This document shows positions 16,857 to 26,477 of a DNA stretch of 64,000 bases, one piece after another. A model generated the notes under the pieces. The model did no database searches. It was not told where the DNA came from and saw only the letters and a list, made by a program, of their open reading frames with translations. Both the position numbers and the translations under genes were made by a program. The stretch comes from an uncultured Metabacillus sp. (GTDB lineage Bacteria; Bacillota; Bacilli; Bacillales; Bacillaceae): assembly GCF_947503125.1 (NCBI RefSeq), contig NZ_CANNCR010000006.1:62001-126000 (forward strand). Reading direction: 5' to 3'. Within the stretch, counting starts at the first letter, position 1. The number at the start of each line of letters is the position of its first letter.

Positions 16857-19800
16857 TTGGAGATTGAATTAAATCATAAAATAATTGAAGAAATGTGCGG
16901 TACTGTCTCCTTGAAACGAGGGGACTCTTTTTATCGAGCTAATAAAGTAATATTTAAAAGTTCCACTTCCAATCGGTGTGAAGCAATCGTTAAAGGAACA
17001 GAGGATTTCCATGTCACGATTAGTAAGGAGTCTAATGGAAAGATTTTGACGGAATGCAGCTGTCCTACGTTAGCTTCGTTTAAAAATGATTGTCAGCATA
17101 TTGCGGCCGTTTTACTAGCGATTTATGGAAAGCAACATCATGGAGCTCCTGCTCAATCCTCAACAAATCAAGAACTGGCAGAAGGGCTCATGACTATTTT
17201 CAATAATCGTCCTTCTCGATCTAGCGGCAGCCAGCTACATTTTGAAAATCGGCAAGTTCTTGATTTAGGGTTTGCATGTAAACCCGTCACAGTAAGAAAT
17301 GGACAATACATGCTTGCCGTAGAAATGTCGATTGGCGATATCAAGATAAAACATATTCGTGATTTTCTAAAGCATGTAAGAGAAGGAGATCCTTGTCAAC
17401 TATCGGCCACCTTAACGTACGATCCAGATCTTCATTGCTTTCAAAAGGAAACAAATGATGTGATACAGCAGCTCATCCAAGTGAGCCATGATGAAAGAAT
17501 ATATATTGGTGAATTACCGGAAACCCCTGAAATAACAACCAGCAATCATATGTTAGTTGTTCCGCCGTCTTCCTGGGAACGATTTTTACGACACATGAAA
17601 CTGGCTCCTTTCGTAAAGCTGGAATATGGCCAGAAAACGTTTCATGGCCTCCAACAATCTGATGAACATCTCCCTTTAGCGTTTTATTTTTCAAATCCAG
17701 AGGGAAAGAGCTATCAGCTAAGGATTGAAGGGATGGAGCAGTTCATTCTTTTAAAACCATATAGCGCTGCTCTTTATGATGGAAAAGTGATTCAGTTAAG
17801 AAGGGAGGACTGCAACTATCTGTCTGATTTGAAGCAGCTGCTTGATGCTTCTGGAACGAATCAAATTCCAATTGCTCAAAACCAGCTCAACTATTTTATA
17901 GAAAAAGTAATTCCCGGATTGAAAAGATTAGGCAGCTTCCATTTATCTGGGGAACTATCCAAGCATTTTGAAAAGACGCCTTTAATTGCCAAATTATACT
18001 TAGACCGTGTGAAAAATCGCCTTCTAGCAGGTTTGGAGTTTCACTATGGAAATATTGTGATCAATCCTTCTGAGAGTCGTGAAATCAGGACAGGAACCTT
18101 CTTTATAAGGGATATAGAAAAGGAAGAGGCCATTTTAGAATGGATGGAGAAGAGTTCGTTTGCTGAAACTGAGGGCGGATATTTTTTGCATAATGAAGAG
18201 CTTGAATATATGTTTTTGTATCACCATCTTCCAAAGCTACAAAAGCTTGTGCAGGTTTATGCAACAACAGCAGTGAGGAACCGTGTAATCAAGGGAAACC
18301 ATCAGCCGAAAATCAGAGTAAGGATAAAAAAAGAGCGGACCAACTGGCTGGAATTCAAGTTTGAAATGGATGGCATACCCGATCAGCAAATACGTGATGT
18401 TTTAGCGGCTTTAGAGGAAAAACGGAAATATTACCGATTGCGAAATGGATCATTGTTGTCATTGGAGTCACGGGAATTTGCAGAAATTCAACGGTTTTTG
18501 CAGGCGGCTCCTATACAGAATGAAGACCTGGAAGCTGGTTTACAGGTACCGATTACACGTGGCTTTCAGCTTCTTGATTCTGCAGATGATCAGGTATTTT
18601 CTTTCGAAGCATCCTTTCACCAGTTCCTGGAATCACTCCAAAATCCAGACAAATTGACGTTTACGGTACCAAAAAGCTTAGAAACCATATTACGAGAGTA
18701 CCAAAAACAAGGCTTTAGATGGATGAAAACAATAGCCAATTACGGATTTGGGGGAATTCTTGCCGATGATATGGGATTAGGGAAGACACTGCAAAGCATT
18801 GCGTTCATTGTGTCAGAGCTTACTGATATCCGCCAACAGAAACACCAGGTACTAATTGTTTGCCCTTCATCTTTAACATATAACTGGCTAGGCGAAATTA
18901 AAAAGTTTTCTCCTGACATACAAGCGGCAGTTGTTGATGGCAACAAAGATGAACGGGCTAAACAATATAAAGACCTGAAGGGGATAGACATTGTCATAAC
19001 TTCTTATACGTTGTTGCGGAAGGATATAAAGTGGTTTGAAAAGCAATCGTTTCACACAGTGTTTTTTGACGAGGCACAGGCATTTAAAAATCCTATCACA
19101 CAAACAGTGAGAGCAGTAAAGAAGATCCAAGCAAAACATCGCTTCGCCCTTACTGGTACACCAATAGAGAATTCACATGAGGAGCTGTGGGCGATTTTCC
19201 ATGTTGTTTTTCCAGAACTATTCTTAGGGTTGAAGGAGTATAGTAAGCTTACAAAGAAAAAGATCGCTCGGAGGGCCCGTCCATTTATGCTTCGCAGGGT
19301 AAAAGAGGATGTCCTTTCAGAGCTTCCTAAGAAAAGTGAATCGCTGGAAGCAGTAGAGCTATATCCAGAGCAAAAGAAGTTATATACAGCTTATTTAGCG
19401 AAACTAAGACACAAAACATTGAAGCATTTAGACAAGGATACCATTCGAAAAAATCGAATCAAAATTCTTGCCGGTTTAACTCGGCTGCGACAAATTTGTT
19501 GTCATCCAGCCTTGTTTGTTGATGGCTATAAAGGCAGGTCAGCTAAATTTGAACAGTTAAAACAGATCATTGAGGAGTCAAGGTCTGTCGGCAGAAGGGT
19601 GTTAATTTTTTCCCAGTTTACAAAAATGCTGAATCTAATCGGGAGAGAATTAACCAATCAAGGATTACCTTATTTTTACCTTGATGGACAAACTCCATCA
19701 GAGGAACGAGTGGATATTTGCCATCGGTTTAATGCAGGGGAACGTGACCTCTTTCTCATTTCCTTAAAAGCAGGGGGGACAGGTCTTAATCTGACTGGAG

Positions 19801-20054
19801 CTGATACTGTTATTTTATATGACACATGGTGGAATCCAGCAGTCGAGGAACAAGCAGCTGACCGCGCTCACCGGATCGGACAGCTAAATGTCGTTCAGGT
19901 GATTAAGCTTGTTACACGTGGAACAATCGAAGAAAAAATGAGCGAACTGCAAGATAAAAAGCGACAGTTGATAGAAGAAATAATCGATTCAGATGAAAAA
20001 GCTAATGCCACTCTTACGGAAGAGGATATTCGGGAGATATTGATGATGAATTGA
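16857..20054 (+). CDS. SWIM zinc-finger Snf2/Rad54-family helicase
   Basis: 1065 aa DNA-dependent ATPase of the Snf2 type. A SWIM zinc finger lies near the N-terminus (CSCPTLASFKNDCQH, about residues 66-80). A long middle region of unknown role follows. The motor starts near 615: Walker A DDMGLGKTLQS (about 634), DEAQ box (about 740), LTGTPIENSHEEL, and in the second lobe SLKAGGTGLNLTGADTVILY with ADRAHRIGQ (about 1000). The start is TTG at 16857 with a weak RBS; no better ATG is close. Probably a chromatin or DNA-repair-related translocase; the exact role in Bacillus relatives is not known. Monocistronic. Confidence 0.92.
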   Translation: MEIELNHKIIEEMCGTVSLKRGDSFYRANKVIFKSSTSNRCEAIVKGTEDFHVTISKESNGKILTECSCPTLASFKNDCQHIAAVLLAIYGKQHHGAPAQSSTNQELAEGLMTIFNNRPSRSSGSQLHFENRQVLDLGFACKPVTVRNGQYMLAVEMSIGDIKIKHIRDFLKHVREGDPCQLSATLTYDPDLHCFQKETNDVIQQLIQVSHDERIYIGELPETPEITTSNHMLVVPPSSWERFLRHMKLAPFVKLEYGQKTFHGLQQSDEHLPLAFYFSNPEGKSYQLRIEGMEQFILLKPYSAALYDGKVIQLRREDCNYLSDLKQLLDASGTNQIPIAQNQLNYFIEKVIPGLKRLGSFHLSGELSKHFEKTPLIAKLYLDRVKNRLLAGLEFHYGNIVINPSESREIRTGTFFIRDIEKEEAILEWMEKSSFAETEGGYFLHNEELEYMFLYHHLPKLQKLVQVYATTAVRNRVIKGNHQPKIRVRIKKERTNWLEFKFEMDGIPDQQIRDVLAALEEKRKYYRLRNGSLLSLESREFAEIQRFLQAAPIQNEDLEAGLQVPITRGFQLLDSADDQVFSFEASFHQFLESLQNPDKLTFTVPKSLETILREYQKQGFRWMKTIANYGFGGILADDMGLGKTLQSIAFIVSELTDIRQQKHQVLIVCPSSLTYNWLGEIKKFSPDIQAAVVDGNKDERAKQYKDLKGIDIVITSYTLLRKDIKWFEKQSFHTVFFDEAQAFKNPITQTVRAVKKIQAKHRFALTGTPIENSHEELWAIFHVVFPELFLGLKEYSKLTKKKIARRARPFMLRRVKEDVLSELPKKSESLEAVELYPEQKKLYTAYLAKLRHKTLKHLDKDTIRKNRIKILAGLTRLRQICCHPALFVDGYKGRSAKFEQLKQIIEESRSVGRRVLIFSQFTKMLNLIGRELTNQGLPYFYLDGQTPSEERVDICHRFNAGERDLFLISLKAGGTGLNLTGADTVILYDTWWNPAVEEQAADRAHRIGQLNVVQVIKLVTRGTIEEKMSELQDKKRQLIEEIIDSDEKANATLTEEDIREILMMN

Positions 20055-20070
20055 CATTACGGAGAATAGC

Positions 20071-20116
20071 AAAGAGCCCTTCTCAGTACCAAAGGGAGTG
20101 AGAAGGGCTCTTTCAA
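20071..20116 (+). terminator. Terminator of the Snf2 gene
   Basis: 15-bp perfect stem AAAGAGCCCTTCTCA / TGAGAAGGGCTCTTT with a 13-nt loop. Confidence 0.85.
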
Positions 20117-20264
20117 TTGGATACGCTTCCTTATACTTTTTTTGTTAAGATAGCTTTTGTGACTTTATTATCTTGAAAAAGGATATGCCTCTTTGAGCAT
20201 GTATTTTTGAGCTTTTTCATGTTCATGCTACAATGGTTGATACCTAAAGGAAAGAGGTGTAACA

Positions 20265-20990
20265 ATGAAAATTGAAGTATGGTCTGATTTTGTCTGTCCA
20301 TTTTGTTATATAGGGAAAAGAAGATTAGAATTGGCTTTAGAACAATTTCCACATAAAAATGAAGTTGAAGTTGAATTTAAAAGTTTTGAATTAGATCCAA
20401 ATGCACCATTGTATTCTGGAAAAAGCATTCACGAAGTAATCGCAGCAAAGTATGGGATGAGCGTTGAACAAGCTAAACGGAATAACGTACAATTAGGTCA
20501 ACATGCAGCTAGTGTCGGTTTAACATTTCATTTTGAGGAGATGAAGCCGACGAACACGTTTGATGCCCATCGTTTGTCAAAGTTTGCAAAAGAACATAAC
20601 AGAGAAAAGGCAATGACAGAAAATCTGCTTTATGCATACTTCACAGAATCTAAAAATATTAGTGATATAGAAACACTTGCAGATATTGCTGAAGCTTCAG
20701 GGTTAAAGCGACAAGAAGTTTTAGAAGTTCTTAAAGATAAAACAGCATATGCAAATGATGTTCGAATCGATGAAGAAATTGCAGGGCAGTATGGGATTTC
20801 TGGTGTTCCTTACTTTATCATTAATCAAAAATATGCCATTTCAGGCGCACAACCACTTGAAACCTTTGTTGGCGCGCTTCAAAAGGTGTGGGAAGAAGAA
20901 AACCCAAAACCTAAATTCCAGGAACTATCCTCAGATGGAGCGAACGGAGCCATATGTACGGATGGCAGCTGTGAAATACCACCAAAATAA
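20265..20990 (+). CDS. DsbA-family oxidoreductase (FrnE-like)
   Basis: 241 aa thioredoxin-fold protein of the FrnE subgroup, cytoplasmic because no signal peptide is present. The active site is CPFC (C11, C14), the helical insert contains FDAHRLSKFAKEH, and the cis-proline loop is SGVPYFIIN (about 180). The extra C-terminal tail holds a second cysteine pair (CTDGSC), a feature of this subgroup that may act in disulfide shuffling. AAAGAGGTG precedes the ATG. Likely linked to oxidative-stress redox balance; substrate unknown. Confidence 0.9.
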   Translation: MKIEVWSDFVCPFCYIGKRRLELALEQFPHKNEVEVEFKSFELDPNAPLYSGKSIHEVIAAKYGMSVEQAKRNNVQLGQHAASVGLTFHFEEMKPTNTFDAHRLSKFAKEHNREKAMTENLLYAYFTESKNISDIETLADIAEASGLKRQEVLEVLKDKTAYANDVRIDEEIAGQYGISGVPYFIINQKYAISGAQPLETFVGALQKVWEEENPKPKFQELSSDGANGAICTDGSCEIPPK

Positions 20991-21064
20991 AAATTGTAAT
21001 ATCGTTTTATATAATCTGGATAATACAGGGACTTAATTGAACGGTTCCAACTAAATAAGGATTC

Positions 21065-21113
21065 AAAAAGAGGCAGTTCCAAAAGGGTTTCAACCCTTTG
21101 GACTGCCTCTTCA
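21065..21113. terminator. Terminator between the FrnE-like gene and the gnt operon
   Basis: Long near-perfect hairpin: GAGGCAGTTCCAAAAGGG against CCCTTTGGACTGCCTC, with A run on the left and TTCATT on the right. The T run is better on the minus strand, so it mainly ends the gnt operon. Confidence 0.85.
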
Positions 21114-21152
21114 TTACTAAATGATTTCTACACGATCGTTTTACATGACGAT

Positions 21153-22553
21153 TTATTGCCAATTTGTATGGAAAACACCTTCCATATCATTTCTCTCATA
21201 CGTATGGGCACCAAAATAATCACGTTGTGCTTGCAGTAAGTTTGCATTTGATTTTCCTGTCCGGTAGCTATCGTAATAAGTGAGGGAAGAACTTAAGCAT
21301 GGAAGCGAAATACCGGAATTGATGCCCTCGCTAACAACTTTTCGTAAGCCCGTTTGATAGGCTTTAGCCTTTTCTGCAAAATAAGGAGCGGTTAACAAAT
21401 TATTCAAATTTGTGTCTTTCTGGAACGCTTCGCTTATTACATTTAAAAATTCTGCGCGAATGATGCAGCCGCCGCGGAAAATAAGGGCAATATCTTTTAA
21501 AGGTAAATTCCAGCCGTAAAGCTCGGAAGACATTTTGTATTGCGTAAATCCTTGCGTATAGGCACAGACTTTCCCCATGTATAAAGCTTGTTTAATGTAC
21601 TCTATCCACACCTCTTTATCTAAGCTCTCCTGATTTATCTCAGGACCAGCTAAGGTGGTTTCGGCATACACTCGTTCGTCTTTTAAAGAGGAAATGTAAC
21701 GGGCAAACAATGATTCGGTAATGATCGAAGAGGGGATGCCATGATTAATTGCTTGAATGCTCGTCCATTTTCCTGTTCCTTTTTGACCTACCTTATCAAG
21801 AATAACATCGATCAATGGCAGGCCAGTTATGTCATCTTTTTTCTTTAAAATTTCTGCCGTAATTTGAATTAAATAGCTTTTTAGTTCGCCTTGATTCCAA
21901 GATTCAAAGATCTCAGCAATTTCATCAACAGGTAATTGCAATCTTTCTCTTAAAAAAGTATAAGCTTCTGCGATTAATTGCATATCCGCATATTCGATGC
22001 CGTTATGGACCATTTTGACAAAATGGCCGGCACCTTTTGGACCGATATACACACAGCAAGGAGTATAGTCAACCTGTGCAGCTATTTTTGTCAGAATTGG
22101 TGCTGCTTTTTCATAGGCATCTTTATCTCCGCCAGGCATAATCGATGGTCCTTTTAAAGCACCGACTTCACCTCCGGAAATTCCAATTCCTAAATAATGG
22201 ATTCCTTTCGCTTTTAATTCATCATATCTGCGTTCCGTATCCTCGTAATGGGAGTTGCCGCCGTCCATAATAATATCTCCAGCCTCTAGAAAGGGGACTA
22301 ATAAACTGATCACCGAGTCGATCGGTTTCCCGGCTGTCACCATAAGAAAGATCTTTCTCGGTGTTTTTAAGGACTGGACAAAATCTTGAATCTCGTAGTA
22401 TGGATCGAGTGAATGATTTGAGCTTTTTTCCATCAGCTTATCGGTTAAATCTCTTGTGTAATTATAGACGGCCACTTGTTCACCTTTACTAGCCATATTT
22501 AACGCGATGTTACTGCCCATTACTCCTAAACCGATAACACCAATTGTATTCAT
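21153..22553 (-). CDS. gntZ: 6-phosphogluconate dehydrogenase, decarboxylating
   Basis: 466 aa enzyme converting 6-phosphogluconate to ribulose-5-phosphate and CO2. N-terminal cofactor motif IGVIGLGVMGSNIALNMASKG; the family signature IMDGGNSHYEDTERR at about 95; substrate and catalytic residues in GISGGEVGALKGPSIMPGG and VKMVHNGIEYADMQ (K and N of the active site). Last gene of gntRKPZ, so the operon supplies both kinase and the first oxidative step. GGAGT lies upstream of the ATG. Confidence 0.96.
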   Translation of the reverse strand: MNTIGVIGLGVMGSNIALNMASKGEQVAVYNYTRDLTDKLMEKSSNHSLDPYYEIQDFVQSLKTPRKIFLMVTAGKPIDSVISLLVPFLEAGDIIMDGGNSHYEDTERRYDELKAKGIHYLGIGISGGEVGALKGPSIMPGGDKDAYEKAAPILTKIAAQVDYTPCCVYIGPKGAGHFVKMVHNGIEYADMQLIAEAYTFLRERLQLPVDEIAEIFESWNQGELKSYLIQITAEILKKKDDITGLPLIDVILDKVGQKGTGKWTSIQAINHGIPSSIITESLFARYISSLKDERVYAETTLAGPEINQESLDKEVWIEYIKQALYMGKVCAYTQGFTQYKMSSELYGWNLPLKDIALIFRGGCIIRAEFLNVISEAFQKDTNLNNLLTAPYFAEKAKAYQTGLRKVVSEGINSGISLPCLSSSLTYYDSYRTGKSNANLLQAQRDYFGAHTYERNDMEGVFHTNWQ

Positions 22554-22586
22554 GATTGATTCTACTCCTTTGAATTCAGATTAATA

Positions 22587-22627
22587 GGCAGTAAATCCTT
22601 TACTTAATCGGTAGTGGATTTACTGCC
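22587..22627 (-). terminator. Intra-operon hairpin between gntP and gntZ
   Basis: Perfect 12-bp stem GGCAGTAAATCC / GGATTTACTGCC with a 17-nt loop. No T run follows, so it is more likely an mRNA-stabilising or processing hairpin than a full terminator, and could lower gntZ expression. Confidence 0.55.
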
Positions 22628-22644
22628 TAGATTGGTATTGTTGC

Positions 22645-23991
22645 TTATACAAACAAACTTAGTAGTAGGATAAACAATAATCCAGCTACTGAAATAATCG
22701 TTTCAAGCAATGTCCATGTTGCAAAGGTTTCTTTCATGCTTAAGCCAAAGTATTCTTTAAACATCCAGAAGCCGGCATCGTTTACATGGGAAGCAATTAA
22801 GCTTCCTGCTCCTGTTGCAAGGACGACTAAAGCCAGGTTTGCGTCAGATTGTCCTAACATTGGAATCACCAAGCCAGCAGTCGTTAAAGCGGCAACAGTG
22901 GCAGAGCCTAAAGCGATACGTAAGATCGCTGCGATGATCCAAGCTAGCAGGATGGGCGATAATGTTGTTTCCTTGAATAACTCAGCCACATAGTCACCAA
23001 CACCGCCATCAATTAATACTTGCTTGAAGGCGCCGCCTCCTCCGATAATTAACAGCATCATTCCAATATGCAAGATCGCTTGTGTACAAGATTCCATTAC
23101 ATCTTTTATTGGAATTTTTCTTGCTAATCCCATCGTATAGACGGCAACTAATAAGGAAATTAACATAGAAGTTGATGCATCACCAATAAAGCGAATGACC
23201 GCTAGGAAACTATTATCCTCAATTCCTAATGTTTTTTGAAGCAACGTAATAATCGTCGCAATTGACATTAAAATAACAGGAAGCATCGCTGTAAATACGC
23301 TGACGCCAAAGCCTGGTGTGTCTTCAAGCTTAAATACTTTTTGTTCGCCTAATGAGGCAATACTTCCTGTTTTTGTAAATGATTCAGGTACAAGCTTTTT
23401 AGCAAGCTTTGTAAAGATAGGTCCAGCTAAAATAACGGTAGGAACCGCAATAATAAATCCATAAAGTAAAACTTCACCAAGGTTTGCGCCAAATTCACCA
23501 GCAATAACAGTTGGCCCTGGGTGAGGCGGCAGGAAGCCATGGGTTACGGATAAAGCAGCAACCATGGGAATTCCAAGATACAAGATTGAAATTCTTAATT
23601 CTTTTGAAATAGCAAATACGATTGGAATTAACAATACTAATCCTACTTCGAAAAATAATGCGATCCCAATAATGAATGAAGATGCAACAACAGCCCATTG
23701 AATATTTTTTTCTCCAAATTTGTTAACAAGGGTCATCGCAATCCGTTGCGCACCGCCAGCATCTGCGATTAACTTGCCCAGCATAGCTCCAAGTCCAAAG
23801 ATTAAAGCTAAATGACCAAGTGTCCCGCCTAATCCGGCTTCAATTGTTTTTACAATTTCCTCCAGCGGCATACCAAGGGCTAAAGCTACCCCAAATGAGA
23901 CAATAATTAACGAAATAAATGTATTTAATTTTAAGCCCATGATCAAAATCAGTAAGGCTATGATTCCTATTGCGACAATAACTAAAGGCAT
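22645..23991 (-). CDS. gntP: Gluconate permease (GntP family)
   Basis: 448 aa H+/gluconate symporter of the cytoplasmic membrane with about 12-14 spans. Family landmarks: GAMLGKLIADAGGAQRIA (about 69), HGFLPPHPGPTVIAGEF (about 155), and SHVNDAGFWMFKEYFGLS near the C-terminus. Length equals that of B. subtilis GntP. AGGAGG precedes the ATG. Third gene of the operon. Confidence 0.96.
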   Translation of the reverse strand: MPLVIVAIGIIALLILIMGLKLNTFISLIIVSFGVALALGMPLEEIVKTIEAGLGGTLGHLALIFGLGAMLGKLIADAGGAQRIAMTLVNKFGEKNIQWAVVASSFIIGIALFFEVGLVLLIPIVFAISKELRISILYLGIPMVAALSVTHGFLPPHPGPTVIAGEFGANLGEVLLYGFIIAVPTVILAGPIFTKLAKKLVPESFTKTGSIASLGEQKVFKLEDTPGFGVSVFTAMLPVILMSIATIITLLQKTLGIEDNSFLAVIRFIGDASTSMLISLLVAVYTMGLARKIPIKDVMESCTQAILHIGMMLLIIGGGGAFKQVLIDGGVGDYVAELFKETTLSPILLAWIIAAILRIALGSATVAALTTAGLVIPMLGQSDANLALVVLATGAGSLIASHVNDAGFWMFKEYFGLSMKETFATWTLLETIISVAGLLFILLLSLFV

Positions 23992-24009
23992 CGTTATTCC
24001 TCCTAATAT

Positions 24010-25554
24010 TTATCTGGTTGGGTTGATTAAACTTCTTTGATATTTTGCAATGCGTGAATAATCTTCTGTTAGTACTCTTGAAAGGTTAATAAAGATTGGC
24101 AGAAGCTCCCTGTATTCTTTTGCCGCTTCTTCTTTAGGCGTGTGTTTGTAAGTGCTGCCAACCATGTCTGATACAACCTCAAAGGAATCAATTTTTCCAG
24201 TTGCATAAAGGCCTAAAATACATGCACCTAGACATGAACTTTCATAGCTTTCTGGAACAACTACTTCTGATTCAAAAATATCGGACATCATTTGCCGCCA
24301 AACATCAGACCTTGCGAAGCCCCCAGTTGCTTGAATTCGTGTTACAGGTCCGTCCATGCATTCGGTTAAAGCTAGAAACACGGTGTATAAATTGTAAATG
24401 ACTCCCTCTAGTGCAGCGCGAATCATATGTTCCTTTTTATGTGACATCGTTAATCCGAAAAATGAACCGCGTACATCTGGATTCCATAGAGGAGCGCGTT
24501 CACCGGCTAAGTATGGATGAAAAATTAATCCATCAGCTCCAGGTCGTACACGTTCAGCAATCTTTGTTAAGACCTCGTACGGGTCGATGCCAAGTCTTTT
24601 TGCTGTTTCTATTTCTGAAGAAGCAAATTCATCCCTTATCCAACGAAGGACCATCCCGCCATTGTTTACCGGTCCGCCAATGACCCAGTGTTTGTCTGTT
24701 AGGGCATAACAAAATATTCTTCCTTTTTCATCTGTTTGCGGCTGGTCAATAATGGTGCGAATCGCACCGCTTGTCCCAATAGTGATCGCAATTTCACCTT
24801 TTTTTATAGCGTTTACACCGAGATTAGAAAGTACTCCATCACTTGCACCGATGACAAATGGGGTTGTGGAATCGATCTCAATTTGACGTGCTAAATCCGG
24901 ATCACAGTTGCTAAAGGCCTTTGTTGTCGGAACAAGCTCAGATAAATGATCTGGGGTTACACCTGCAATCTTTAACGCTTCTTCATCCCAATCCAATGTT
25001 TTAAGATTCATCATGCCCATGGCTGATGCGAGGGAATGATCGACTACATATTGGTTAAAAAATCGATGGAAAATATATTCTTTAATGCCAATGTATTTTT
25101 TTGCTTTGTCAGCAATTTCAGGACGTTCATTCACAATCCAAGCAATTTTGGTTAATGGGGACATCGGATGAATCGGTGTTCCTGTACGCTTGTAGATTTC
25201 ATGTCCATTTAGTTCATTCTTTATTTTATGAGCCCATGCTTCACTGCGGTTATCAGCCCAAGTGATACATGGTGTCAGTGGTTGATCATTCTCATCCATA
25301 ACAATGACACTATGCATGGCACTGCTAAATGAAAGAAACGAAGGCTTTTTTTCTGGATGATTTCTCGTTAGATTTGAAATGGCTTTCAATACAGCTTGAA
25401 ATATTTCCTCTGGATCTTGCTCAGCTGTGGAGATATCCGGTGTATAGAGGGGATACCCTATATTTTCGGTTTGGATGACTTCACCCTTTTTTGTAAATAA
25501 GACCGCTTTCGTGCTTGTCGTGCCAATGTCTATACCTAACATATAGCTACTCAT
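24010..25554 (-). CDS. gntK: Gluconokinase (FGGY family)
   Basis: 514 aa sugar kinase that makes 6-phosphogluconate. ASKHA phosphate-1 motif GIDIGTTSTKAVLF at residues 7-20; FGGY family blocks TIGTSGAIR (about 255), GGPVNNGGMVLRW (about 297) and ATGGFARSDVWRQMMSDIF (about 425). The ATG overlaps the gntR stop by 8 bp (coupled translation). Second gene of gntRKPZ. Confidence 0.96.
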   Translation of the reverse strand: MSSYMLGIDIGTTSTKAVLFTKKGEVIQTENIGYPLYTPDISTAEQDPEEIFQAVLKAISNLTRNHPEKKPSFLSFSSAMHSVIVMDENDQPLTPCITWADNRSEAWAHKIKNELNGHEIYKRTGTPIHPMSPLTKIAWIVNERPEIADKAKKYIGIKEYIFHRFFNQYVVDHSLASAMGMMNLKTLDWDEEALKIAGVTPDHLSELVPTTKAFSNCDPDLARQIEIDSTTPFVIGASDGVLSNLGVNAIKKGEIAITIGTSGAIRTIIDQPQTDEKGRIFCYALTDKHWVIGGPVNNGGMVLRWIRDEFASSEIETAKRLGIDPYEVLTKIAERVRPGADGLIFHPYLAGERAPLWNPDVRGSFFGLTMSHKKEHMIRAALEGVIYNLYTVFLALTECMDGPVTRIQATGGFARSDVWRQMMSDIFESEVVVPESYESSCLGACILGLYATGKIDSFEVVSDMVGSTYKHTPKEEAAKEYRELLPIFINLSRVLTEDYSRIAKYQRSLINPTR

Positions 25555-26278
25555 TTTCTTGCTCTACTCCTTTAGATCGCATTTGTTGAGACATCCATAG
25601 GTCTTCTACTTTCCCTTGAACATCATCAAAGTTTTCGTGCAAGGACTTAACCATAAGTGTCCGGTCCTTGGTTTTGATTGCTTCAATATAAAGCTCGTGG
25701 TTTTGCAAAATTCGGGTAAAATCTTCGTACTTTTCTTTAAAACGGACACGCATGGATAAAAGAATGAAGCTCTCCATGACGGGTTTTAAATTATCCCAAA
25801 TCATTTGGATATAAGAATGATTAATCGCTTTAATAATCGTTTCATGGAATAGGACATCTTGATAAGCAAATTCATCAGCATCCTGGTATTTTATTGCGAC
25901 CTTCATCATTTCAAGGATTTTGCTAAGTTCCATTACTAATTCACTAATATCCATTTTGACGAGCCGTTCAAATACAAATGTTTCAATTAGTAAACGTACA
26001 TCATAAATTTCTTCTACTTCTTTTTCTGTTAAACCAATGACGACTGCACCCATTCTTTCTAAACGAATCATGTTTTCGGATGCAAGTATTTTTAGCGCTT
26101 CACGAACGGGTGAGCGACTTACAGCAAAATCTGCAGCTAATTTATTTTCAGATAGAATGGTGCCGCTTTCAATCATGCCTGAAATAATCCGCATTCTAAG
26201 CTCTGAAGTAACACGAGTGCCAGCAGAAGCTTTTGAAAGCCATTTTGCAGGGTAAAGATATTCCTTTGAATCAGTCAT
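25547..26278 (-). CDS. gntR: Gluconate operon repressor GntR
   Basis: 243 aa transcription factor, founder type of the GntR family (FadR subgroup). The N-terminal winged helix contains VTSELRMRIISGMIESGTIL and SRSPVREALKILASENMIRLE (about residues 55-75). The C-terminal FCD domain, with LIETFVFERL, binds gluconate. Length is identical to B. subtilis GntR. First gene of the operon it represses through the palindrome at 26308-26325. Confidence 0.96.
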   Translation of the reverse strand: MTDSKEYLYPAKWLSKASAGTRVTSELRMRIISGMIESGTILSENKLAADFAVSRSPVREALKILASENMIRLERMGAVVIGLTEKEVEEIYDVRLLIETFVFERLVKMDISELVMELSKILEMMKVAIKYQDADEFAYQDVLFHETIIKAINHSYIQMIWDNLKPVMESFILLSMRVRFKEKYEDFTRILQNHELYIEAIKTKDRTLMVKSLHENFDDVQGKVEDLWMSQQMRSKGVEQENE

Positions 26279-26307
26279 ATATTCACCTACTCAATTTAAA
26301 TTCAAGT

Positions 26308-26351
26308 ATACTTGTATACAAGTATTATATATGAGATTCATATTTTTGCAA
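26308..26351 (-). promoter_or_regulatory. gnt promoter and GntR operator
   Basis: The perfect palindrome ATACTTGTATACAAGTAT (26308-26325) equals the known B. subtilis gnt operator. It overlaps the downstream edge of -10 TATAAT (26324-26329, minus strand); -35 TTGCAA is at 26346-26351, 16 nt away. GntR binding would cover the start site; gluconate releases it. Confidence 0.9.
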
Positions 26352-26429
26352 GCCCTTTTATGAATCAAAATATAAAAAACATCAAAATTCGACAAAATCT
26401 ACGTCGTGCTGCTAATAGGTGTGAAATTA

Positions 26430-26470
26430 AAAAATCACCCCGATGAACAACGCTGTTGGGGTGATTTTTA
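26430..26470 (-). terminator. Terminator of the BCCT transporter gene
   Basis: 12-bp perfect stem AAAAATCACCCC / GGGGTGATTTTT (26430-26441, 26458-26469); T run on the minus strand. Confidence 0.85.
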
Positions 26471-26477
26471 GTACCTT